A stretch of 64,000 bases of DNA from Litsea cubeba (taxonomy: Eukaryota; Streptophyta; Magnoliopsida; Laurales; Lauraceae): contig CM022949.1 of assembly GCA_012931725.1 (NCBI GenBank), positions 28,324,260-28,388,259 of the forward strand, in the 5' to 3' direction. Below the pieces are notes generated by a model that was not told the origin of the DNA, did no database searches, and saw nothing but the letters and a program-made list of their open reading frames with translations. A program made the position numbers and the translations under genes. Position 1 is the stretch's first letter. The number at the start of each line of letters is the position of its first letter. Below, in pieces: positions 55,892 to 64,000 of the stretch.

Positions 55892-57078
55892 TGTAGGAGA
55901 GAAAATAGGAGATTTGAATTTGAGAGACTCTTTTGCGGTGCTCACGTGGATTAATATGTCATTCAATTACCTTTTTAGCCATTCTTAATCTTTCAAAGTG
56001 GGGCACACATTTGGATTAAGCAAAGCCCTTCATAATAAAAATAAGAGGATCCCACTGCGCATTCACATGATGATAACCCAAATCGTTCATCTTGAATCCC
56101 GACCCCACATGGATTTATCCTTTAAATCTTATTTTAATATGAGCGAGTCCCATCATATGATTGAACACATGACGTACATAATCGATACCACGTGAATATA
56201 TATATATATATATATGAAAATATTCATGCGCATCCATCTCTCGTCATGGTGAGAGACAACATAGTGGGGCCGACTTTATGACACATCCTAGCCATCTACG
56301 TACATGAGACCTCCTTAAGTACACCTGATCCATCAAGTTTTCACTTATCCAAATGGATTGGACCGTCAGATTGAAGGTCATATTTTTTTCTTTAATATAA
56401 AGTCATTAAATTTGTGGGTCACGGATGAAGGGGTTAGAAGCATTGAGTTTGACCCCAAACTTGATATATGGGCCCATAAAAAAAGCTTCTTTTCCATCCC
56501 TCCAAGTCCCATGATTAGTGGGGCCCTACGTGGGGCCCATTAAGTATGTCCCTCACCATATGGGGAGGGAAGGATGCATATGAATATTTATATAAAGAAT
56601 GAGTCAAGTAATTGAACCCACACTTGATGTGGGTCAGCTTAACCAAACCCGCATGGCCCCATACATGGGTTAACCCTTAACTGAAACTGATCCTACCCAA
56701 ATTATGGATGTTGGCCCAAGCTTAATCCATTTAAAGTGTTGAGGTTATATATGACTATATGAGTTTGTTTATAGATGGAAAAAGGCACAAAATATAAGAG
56801 ATTTAGACTATCACGTCATTTAAATTGATTTATATATATGGGTTAATATAATCCCACACATTCAAATGGGTCATACAAGTTAACCCTAGCCCAACTCATT
56901 TAAATGGGTCATGCAGGTCAATCCTAACTTGACTAACTTGCTTTATTGCAAGTCAGATTTATTTTATCCATGTTTGCCCCTTCTGATGGGGTCAAGTTAT
57001 GCAGGTCAGCAAATTTTGGCACCCACAAATCTCTCTCAGCCCATCTCCTTTTCTTCTAAACCTATCTCTCTTTTACAG
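55892..57078. other. Intergenic with an inverted-repeat element
   Basis: A TA run (56198-56214) precedes an inverted-repeat element at 56218-56589: AAATATTCATGCGCATCC pairs with GGATGCATATGAATATTT. Its interior shares GATGAAGGGGTTAGAAGCAT with the element at 41721. 56640-56960 has loosely repeated AATGGGTCATnCAnGT motifs. No gene. Confidence 0.6.
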
Positions 57079-57747
57079 GTGTAAAAGAAATCGAAAAATT
57101 GTTTAACCAACTGAACTGAACCAAACCAAACCGACGGTTAATAATTGTGTTTCACGGTTCTGTTACAGTTATTAAAATAAAAAACTCATGCTTCTCGGTT
57201 CAGTTATGATTTTCAATCTCGACTCACGGTTATTAACCGAATTGAACCGTAAAATACAGTTCGGTTAACCACTCCGAAACAAGGTTAATCGAAACGTTAC
57301 ACTAATAAAAAGGCTAAAGGGCCTAAGTGAAATAAAATGACTTAAGTTAAGCCCCCTTTCCTATTCTCATCTCTGATAATACAATTATTTTGTAAGTTGG
57401 GTTATACTTGTCTCATGTTTCCTAGAATTGTATTGTATGATAGATGTTTAATAGTATCATTTTAGATTCTTAGTTGTGTTTATTTTCGTGAAAAATGATA
57501 GTGTTGTTTTGTTTGGTATGTGAAAAATGATAGTGTTGTTCTTCATGCATAGTCAAAGGGTAAAGATAGATTTTTTCTTTTAAGTGACAATTAACTGTAA
57601 CCGAACCGTCTAATACGGTTAACTGCGGTTCGGTTTTTAACGACTTTTAGGGTACGGTTACGGTCACTGTTTTTAAAAACTAAAAATCATGAAATACGGT
57701 TCGGTTAACGGTTTTTCCAAAAGAAACGGTTAACCTAACCATTACAC
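57079..57747. repeat. Dispersed repeat rich in CGGTTAACCG, GGTGTAA ends
   Basis: It starts near AGGTGTAAAAGAAATCG and ends near AACCATTACACCCCT, inverted GGTGTAA termini. Multiple CGGTTAAC, ACGGTT and AACCGAACCG motifs occur at both ends. It resembles nonautonomous TIR families of angiosperms. The target duplication is unclear. Confidence 0.55.
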
Positions 57748-58553
57748 CCCTACTCTCTCTCGCTCGTCTGGCTTGGCTCAAATTCAATAATCCTCCAATT
57801 GAGATTTGCACTTATAGAGGAGGGTAGAAAATAGAAATATTGAACTTGACATTAGGGGCAAGTTCTTTTAACAGAATTGCAAACAAGAATCTGGTAGGTT
57901 GTGAATTCATGGACATGTGATGGCTTGTTTCCAGGCATTTACAAACGCCATATTATTTTACAAAAAATTCAAATCCTAGCCACCTCAAAAGTCTGAAAGG
58001 ACCTTTCAAATTATAGGAATTCCAACCTCGTTGCTTTTTGCTAGATTTTTGGATGCTCAATCCAAGAGGAGGATTCAAGAATTCCATATGAGGGACAACT
58101 TTTGGAGGATTTTGTAAATTCTTTACTCATAAATTCTTGGAATTCAACAAGAACAGCAGGCCCTAAACCATATGGAATTACACATTCCATGCTACATGAC
58201 ATGTGAAAAAAAGCCCTTAACATACATGCATGAGTATGTTCCAAACCCGAGAAACAAAGAATAAAGGTGAAAGATATTAATTTAATAGTGGGGCCTTTAT
58301 TAAGCAACAGATGGGGAGCGTTAATTGGCTACGATAGAGGTTTTTTTTTACTCAACTTAGAGGGCTGGGACCAAGAGAGCCCACATAAGTAGGAAGAGGA
58401 AAGCCCAAACCTTGAAAAGGAGAGCCCACGCGTACACGTGAGGAGAGAATGTCGACAAAGTGGGAAAAGTAGCATATCCAGGATTTATCCCTAGGCACCC
58501 AACTGACGATCAGGGTTGCCAAGTAACTAAGCAACCCATTATTGTCAATTGCC

Positions 58554-58643
58554 TTATAAGTTGAAGAGAACGCTAATTTCTGCCAAAGTTCCTTTAACAG
58601 CAATGAATGTCAATCCCTCCTTGTTCATATCCAAACCATCAAC
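58554..58643 (-). pseudogene. Possible remnant of an SCPL last exon
   Basis: After an acceptor-like TTTTGTAG (minus) the sequence encodes VDGLDMNKEGLTFIAVKGT and stops nine residues later. The pattern VGGW....GLTFVTLRG of SCPL exon 10 is recognisable, as is the nucleotide run AATGTCAnTCCCT, but the GAGH catalytic motif is absent. It may be a fourth, diverged member of the tandem array or a chance match. Confidence 0.3.
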
Positions 58644-58739
58644 CTACAAAATGAAGAGAAATAGAGTTACTTGCAATTCCAAATTGTTTAATTAACTCTC
58701 CTATTTTTTTTATAGAATAACCACTTACCTCACTGATAA

Positions 58740-58890
58740 GTGGCGGTAGTTCTCACCTTGTAGCCCAGGGTTTGAACCCTGGTACACCACCTCTTCCCAC
58801 TTGTGTGGGCTTTTTTTCCACTTATGCGGGCTCGTTTTCCACTTGTGTGGACCTTCTTCTCACTTGTATGAGTTGTCTTCTCGTGTGTAA
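58740..58890. repeat. tRNA-like segment followed by CCACTTGTGTGG tandem repeat
   Basis: CCCAGGGTTTGAACCCTGG (58765-58783) has a B-box core within a palindrome. About four imperfect units of CCACTTGTGTGGGCTTTTTT follow. Possibly a SINE-derived repeat. Confidence 0.5.
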
Positions 58891-59418
58891 TATCTAAAAA
58901 TCAAGATGTTGGACCGAGTAATGGATAGAGATGTTGGACCGAGTAATCACTTTTATAAATTAATTCACTCTTCATACCATCAACAATTCAAATTGATTAT
59001 TCTTTTATATGTTTTATTCTTCATCATATATTATAATATTCATAATTATTCTTCAAGTTTTCCATTTTCTTTGAGCCATTATCCTATGTAATTGAATCAT
59101 TTTGTGAATATCATGTATTAGATAATTCAATTAGGTCATTTTACTGATTTTCTTTTCCTTTAAAAGTTTGATTTTTTTAATTTCATTTTAATTGTGTATG
59201 TATTATGAATTATAAGTTAATATTTATATATTATTTAATTAAATATTTATAAATATTTTTAATTAAAATCTTAATTGTTTCTTATCAGGGGTGGCTTGTT
59301 GCACTAGTCTGGAAAAATATTGCTAGCTCACTTTGTAGCATAGAGTACCGGTAGGTCTCCTTTTGCATAAGAGAGTGGAATAGTGCCATTTTTTTATTTG
59401 GCTCCTTGGAGTGGCCTC

Positions 59419-59566
59419 CCCAGGAGTCGATCCCGCAACCTCTTGAATAAGAGATTTAACGGACTTACCCCAGGAGTCGATCCCGCAACCTCTTGCTTAA
59501 GAGATTTAACGGACTTACTCAAGTGGTACCAGGGTAAGTCCGTTAAATCTCTTAAGCAAGAGGTTG
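59419..59566. repeat. Two 50-bp direct repeats plus an inverted copy forming a 33-bp hairpin
   Basis: Units at 59419-59468 and 59469-59518 share CAGGAGTCGATCCCGCAACC. 59486-59518 is exactly complementary to 59534-59566, giving a perfect 33-bp stem with a 15-nt loop. The inverse of the unit reads GGTTGCGGGATCGACTCC, B-box-like, so the source may be a tRNA-derived SINE. Confidence 0.85.
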
Positions 59567-60519
59567 CCCCTACAACATTGTTCCCAAATTCCTTAAACAT
59601 TCAAGTCTAGATCCTCTGAAGAGTTTACCCCACGGTGACTGTGAATGAAACAATCACAGTAGGCCACATCACCCGGGATCAAAACCCTTAAGAGGATCCC
59701 GATTCTACACATTCACAATAATTCCCCAATTTGCAAGAATGTCAGGGAGTGGCACCCAGCAGGAGTAGGAATGACAATGGTTTTGGTAGTGTTTCATGGG
59801 ATAGCACTATAGCAGTTCTGTTTTGGAAAATGTTTTGAATGTTTCTACTTGTCCGACTGTTGATACTAGGTCAGGGATTTCTGTAAATACAGATGTAAAT
59901 ACCACTGGCTCTGTTTTTTTTATGCTACCTAGCCTTTGTGTAGTTCTGTATTGGCTGGGTAGCTTTTGTTTGTTTGCTGTTTCCTTTTGCTTCTGTTAAT
60001 ATATATATAATATCCTTTCGAGGAATGAAAAAAACAATAGGTTGCAGGGCCCACTCCACCAAATAGAGCTTGATTAAAATTAGATAATAAAGCTGGCCCA
60101 CAGTCACATATTACAAAAGAAAATTAAAAATAAGATGTTTAAAGATTCCATAAATGATCACATCTTAACTTGACTGCCTTGAACACTATTTAATATATCC
60201 GTAGGACCTAATTTTGCTTAATTTAACCATGCTTCCATGTTTAGGCACTGATCAAAATTTCACGACTGATGTATTATCACACTTGCTCAATCCAATGGTA
60301 TATAAAGTAGGGGTATTCGGCGATAGGTCCCTGAACATTACACTTTATGGCATTATATCCACAAAAAAAAGTCATAAAGTAAAAGGTCCCTCCCACACTT
60401 TCTCACACCTGAAATATCTAGTTTACCCTTTCTTTATATCATAATCCATGATTGGTGGGATATCCCATTAATAATGACCAACTAACATTTAATTGCCCAC
60501 GATTAATAGAATCCCTAGA

Positions 60520-61151
60520 TTTTCAAATAAATTCTAAAAACAAACAAATAAATTTCAAAAAAATGAAAATAAATTTTAAAAAACTAAATAATTTCAAAAA
60601 ATGCAATAAGTTAAAAAAAAAAGCAATATATAATCAAATAATGCAAAAAAATTTAAAAAGATGCAAATAAGTTTCAAAATATCCAAATAAATTTCAAAAA
60701 ATATAAATAAATTTCAAATAACGCAAATAAATTTAAAAAGATGCAAATAAGTTTTAAAATATCCAAATAAATCTTAGGAAATATAAATAAATTTCAAAAG
60801 ACTCAAATAAATCTCAAAAGATCCAAATAAAATTTCAAAAAATATAAATAAATTTAAAATAACGAAAATAAATTTAAAAAATGCATATAGATTTAAAAAA
60901 CTTAAATAAATTTGCTAAAAAACTCAGATAAATTTTGAAAAAAACTCAGATAAATTTAACAAAAGCACAAAAAAATATGACAGAAAACAGATAATTTTGA
61001 ACAACACTCGGATAAATTTGACAGAAAACAGATAAATTTGAACAAAACTCAGATAAATTTACCAAAAACTCAAATAAATTTTGAAAAAAAAACTCAGATA
61101 AATTTACCAAAAATGCAAAGAAATATGACAAAAAAACAGATAAATTTGAAC
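60520..61151. repeat. AT-rich minisatellite based on AAATAAATTTCAAAA
   Basis: Variant units of about 20 bp (AAATAAATTTCAAAA, then CAGATAAATTTGAACAAAACT) repeat to 61151 and resume at 62727-62830 beyond the solo LTR, so the array was one block before the LTR landed. Confidence 0.9.
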
Positions 61152-62726
61152 AACACTGATAAGTAACTAATTATTAAGCAATTAGAGACTTAATTGCCTT
61201 TCCATCACCTTCATTCGTGTTTAATTCCGTTAATTTCATATAAGTTTACACGAATATTGGTTTTTGGCCGATTGCAGAAATTTGATAAAGAATGAAGCTT
61301 CTGGAGGATGAATGGATCAAGTAGAGAGTAAAGAAACTGGTCCCCATCAGTCAACCGCAAGTACTACCGGTAGAAGAGGCTGATTTTCCAGCAGAGAGTT
61401 CAGACAGGAGACTTCCATCTGTCAACCGCAAGTTCTACCGGTAGAAATGACAGATCCTGAGATTTTTATCAGTCTACCGCAAGTTCTACCGGTAGAAGTG
61501 GCTAACATTCCAGCCGAGAGTTCAGACAGAAGATTTCCACTGGTCAACTGCAAGTTCTACCGGTAGAAGTGAAGTTCTACCGGTAGAAGTGAAGTCCTAC
61601 CGGTAGAAGTAGCTAAAATTCCAGCCGAGAGTTCAGACAGAAGACTTTTACCTGTTTAAACCGCAAGTTCTACCGGTAGAAGTGAAGTCAACCGCAATTT
61701 CTACCGGTAGAAGGGGCTTATATTCAGCAGAAGTTCAGGCATGAGGATTTCACCTGTTAAACCGGTAGTTCTACCGGTAGAACACTCGGGTTTGGACAGA
61801 ACTTAGTTTTTTGGGGCAGTTTTATAATTTAAAGATGTGGGAACCTATATAAAGGATGAGAACTCGAAAATTAGGGCCATCTAGCAATTGTGTTATTTTT
61901 CCCAGCAGCCTCCTTTCCTTTTTCTCTCTTCCTTCCTTAGATTAATGTAGATGTAGTTTCCATTGAAGATTGGTATTCAATTTTGTTAAATTCTTGTTTC
62001 AAGACAGAATCCTTCATATTAATTCAAGTTTTATTAGAGGTAATCTTTCAATTATGTTTTTACTGTTTTCTTTCTTCCATTTGATCTGTTTGAAGAATTC
62101 TCCATTAATGGAGGGGTAGAATTACAGATGGTTTAACCTAAGGGGAATTCAACCTGGGTTTTGTATGGTTCTTCTTCCTGATTATGTTTTCATGATAAAA
62201 GATAACTTCCATTGATGATCCGCTTCAAGAAATCATAATTGAGATGTTAAGCCCTTGACTAATTGTGTTCATCTGAGATGATACGACTAGTGCTTGGGTC
62301 GATGACTCTCAGATTATCGAATTGAATGTCTAGGAATCTCTTTGGGAATTATTCACTCAGATTGATATTTGATTTTCACGAAGAAATCTTCCAGGTGAGA
62401 ATTGGATTGATTCAATTCTTATCTGCAGAATGAAGAGGAAGATGAAACCATAAAAATCTGGGTGGTCTGAACCCTAGGTTGAATCATCTCTTTAGCATAA
62501 CATTTTCATTCAGTTTTCTGCAGTTTTAATCAGTCCTTAGCTTAGAATTAATTACACCCATTGAACAAAAGTTGGTCACTCTCGACCAAAAGAAGTCCTC
62601 TAGAGCTGAAACCCTAGTCCGTTCTCTGTGGATTCGACCTCTTCAAGAGTGAAGTGCTACACAGCGACAAATCATGTCCTCCGCTTAGGACAAATCCAAC
62701 ATCATAGAAAACAGCTAAGCAAACAC
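61152..62726 (+). mobile_element. Solo LTR, 1565 bp, with 5-bp target duplication
   Basis: AACAC flanks the LTR at 61152-61156 and 62722-62726. The LTR runs from TGATAAGTAACTAATTATTA (61157) to CAGCTAAGCA (62721), TG..CA ends. A TATA box CCTATATAAAGG (61843) and a CT-rich leader follow a palindrome array, which fits U3 then R/U5 on the plus strand. No second LTR or internal region is present, so it is a solo LTR. Large LTRs of this layout are common in plant Gypsy (Tekay/Del) elements; the assignment is by resemblance. Confidence 0.88.
61364..61773 (+). repeat. Array of nine CTACCGGTAG palindromes in the LTR U3
   Basis: CTACCGGTAG, usually as AGTTCTACCGGTAGAAG, occurs nine times with variable spacing (20-120 bp), several preceded by CAACCGCA. 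Longer units share GCCGAGAGTTCAGACAGA. The array ends about 70 bp before the TATA box, so the palindromes sit where enhancer or protein-binding sites of the LTR would lie. Confidence 0.9.
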
Positions 62727-62830
62727 TCAAATAAATATGACAAAAACAGATAAATTTGATCAAAACTCAGATAAATTTGACCAAAAATAGATAAATTTGA
62801 TCAAAAATCAGATAAATTTACAGTAAAGCC

Positions 62831-63946
62831 TGCAATTAAGCTCTGTCACCATCAATCCATCCTATCTACCTTGTAGATTTCGTCGATAATACGAATCCAA
62901 CAAAAAAATGGAATGCAATTCTGAGTCCGGATGGCTCCAGAAATCTAGAAACAATTCTGGCCGTTGAACCCAGTCAAACTGCCACCACCTGGTCTGGGAT
63001 CTGGGCTGGGCTTCCGTAGCAGGTCAGGTTAGAACTGACCCAGAACTGAACCCAAATCATCGTCTTCTTCTTCCTGGGTTCTGTAACAGGCTGGGGGAGT
63101 CTTCTTCCTCCCCAGCGATGGCACGGCACGACGGGATGGCAGCGGAAGAATCCGGCGACGGCACGACAGCAGCGGGGCGACGGCGGTCAGCGACGATAGG
63201 AATGAGTCCGGTGACGGATGACGGCATTTTTTTTCCCGATGACAGCAGTGAACAGCCCCATCTTTCTCCTCCTCCTCCTCCACCTTCCACCTCTGCAGAA
63301 GCGGCGCCGCCTTGTTGCTCAGCGTCGCCAGCAGCGGCGAATCCGACGATAATTTCAAACGATGCAGGGGAGACTTTGGCGAGAATCTCGTCGTTGGAGA
63401 CGGCAGCGCGAATTTCAAATTCCTCATCGGAGAGGCCATGGGAGACTCTTCTGGCGCGAGACTCGAGCTGTGATCCCAACTGCTCGTCTCATTTCGGCTT
63501 CCCCTCCGGCCAGCATGGCCCAGTAGAAATTGAGAACCCTTCTCCATTCTCCTCTGCAACTGATTGTGTGGCCCAACAAAGATCGAAACCGATCTCCCCT
63601 CTGCAACTCCGATCTTGGACTTCTTTTGTGTCTTCGATCTTTCCTTGTAGAACAATGAGATCGAGGTCGTCCAGCCATTGGAAGAGATAGGACTGATTTG
63701 CAAAGAGAAAAAAGTTCCTTTCCACACTGAAGAAGAGGGATAATTAAAGATTTGAAATTTTGAATTTCAAAATTTTGTGCCAAAATCGGTTGAAAGGGCA
63801 ATTTCGTCAAGAAAAATACAAACATGTGGGTTCAGGGACCTCTCACTGCAAATAGTCTAGCTAAGTGGACCATAGGCCTTAATAAGTTTTTCCTTGAACC
63901 GGAGGCTGGATACATTCACTTATAGGGACATTTCGCTAATTTTGCC
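62831..63946. other. GC-rich right part of the Mutator-like element
   Basis: 63050-63690 has far higher GC and CpG content than anything nearby, on a scale typical of a plant first exon or 5' UTR. 63700-63946 returns to AT-rich sequence and the terminal repeat. Confidence 0.6.
63029..63727 (-). CDS. Unrecognised GC-rich open segment, possible captured gene fragment
   Basis: An open frame of 232 codons on the minus strand lacks an ATG at its first codon; ATG codons for MEKGSQFLL and MASPMRNLKFALPSP lie inside. The peptide is basic and Ser/Pro/Arg-rich with an EEEEEKDG stretch. A plus-strand frame (63118-63690) and another minus frame (63479-63057, with DEEFEIRAAVSNDEI) are also open, as expected for GC-rich DNA, so the coding strand is undecided. 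I recognise no family. The best reading is a gene fragment carried by the surrounding element; noncoding GC-rich DNA is also possible. Confidence 0.3.
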   Translation of the reverse strand: MWKGTFFSLQISPISSNGWTTSISLFYKERSKTQKKSKIGVAEGRSVSIFVGPHNQLQRRMEKGSQFLLGHAGRRGSRNETSSWDHSSSLAPEESPMASPMRNLKFALPSPTTRFSPKSPLHRLKLSSDSPLLATLSNKAAPLLQRWKVEEEEEKDGAVHCCHREKKCRHPSPDSFLSSLTAVAPLLSCRRRILPLPSRRAVPSLGRKKTPPACYRTQEEEDDDLGSVLGQF

Positions 63947-64000
63947 TATAAAGTATCACTTCCATTAATAACCAGACAAACACTATACAGTAACAACTAG

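Larger units (their letters stand above)
57748..60300. other. Intergenic with small repeats, no intact gene
   Basis: It holds a possible SCPL exon remnant (58554-58643), a CCACTTGTGTGGG-type tandem repeat (58740-58890) and a hairpin-forming repeat (59419-59566). 59130-59290 is extremely AT-rich. 59870-60030, ending in TAATATATATATAATATCC and an A run, resembles a LINE 3' end, but no target duplication was found. Confidence 0.45.
60301..63955. mobile_element. Mutator-like element with perfect 9-bp target duplication
   Basis: TATAAAGTA flanks a 3637-bp body (60310-63946) at 60301-60309 and 63947-63955. The ends GGGGTATTCGGCGATAGGTC and, inverted, GGCAAAATTAGCGAAATGTC agree at about 16 of 23 positions, including GCGA and GTCCCT. 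A 9-bp duplication is the Mutator hallmark. There is no transposase. It contains an AT-rich array, a solo LTR (61157-62721) and a GC-rich segment (63050-63690) unlike its surroundings, which makes it a Pack-MULE candidate. Confidence 0.8.

Noticed and set aside
58765..58783. Possible tRNA gene at a B-box-like palindrome
   Set aside because: No acceptor stem or anticodon arm can be folded around it. The same holds for the other tRNA-like fragments, which look like SINE debris.
61321..61790. Palindrome array as a CRISPR-like or bacterial operator array
   Set aside because: The repeats are palindromic with irregular spacers and lie in the U3 of a well-defined plant LTR.
1..64000. CRISPR arrays, operons, bacterial origins or phage genes
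   Set aside because: None present; the repeats are plant transposons and satellites, and genes have introns.

Overview
The window is nuclear DNA of a flowering plant. Coding sequence is sparse and split by GT-AG introns, intergenic DNA is AT-rich, and every major class of plant transposon is present. The genes (KDM3-type demethylase, nicotinamidase, MIZU-KUSSEI1-like protein, serine carboxypeptidase-like or SCPL proteins) are plant families. The species cannot be named from the sequence; a non-grass lineage is only an impression.

Layout. 1-1793: the last five exons of a JMJ25/KDM3-like histone demethylase (+). 1794-8887: no clear intact gene; it holds a 5'-truncated LINE, unrecognised open segments near 5.4-6.9 kb, a frameshifted DIM1/YLS8 (U5 snRNP) pseudogene and two small inverted-repeat elements. 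8888-9496: an intact single-exon nicotinamidase. 9884-11978: a 5'-truncated LINE with a 16-bp target duplication. 13.2-16.0 kb: two decayed Copia fragments in opposite orientations. 17172-18062: an intact, intronless MIZ1-like gene.

19.4-53.3 kb is the heart of the window: three tandem copies of one SCPL locus, all on the minus strand. B (33307-39360, ten exons, 475 aa) and C (43904-52185, ten exons, 476 aa) keep open frames and a full Ser/Asp/His triad. A (19554-30208) is dead: exons 1-5 are absent, a 41-bp deletion removes the catalytic Asp, and exon 6 is split by about 9.2 kb of nested transposons (an LTR, a 6.7-kb Copia inside it, and a 1.5-kb element at its edge). Subtracting the insertion and one copy of its 5-bp duplication restores an exon of exactly 279 bp, the size in B and C. 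Because the copies align, they give natural empty sites for a hAT element (31571-32645) and a Harbinger-like element (40170-41078).

53.7-64 kb has no convincing gene. It holds two Helitron-like units joined directly head to tail (3' CTAG next to 5' TC), then a 3.6-kb Mutator-like element with a perfect 9-bp target duplication. That element encloses an AT-rich array, a 1565-bp solo LTR with nine copies of a CCGG-centred palindrome, and a GC-rich open segment that may be captured gene sequence.

The genes do not form an obvious pathway. The main story is tandem SCPL duplication, rapid change in one SCPL exon, near-identity of the first exon and promoter, and repeated transposon capture of the locus. 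All coordinates and repeat comparisons were made by eye.
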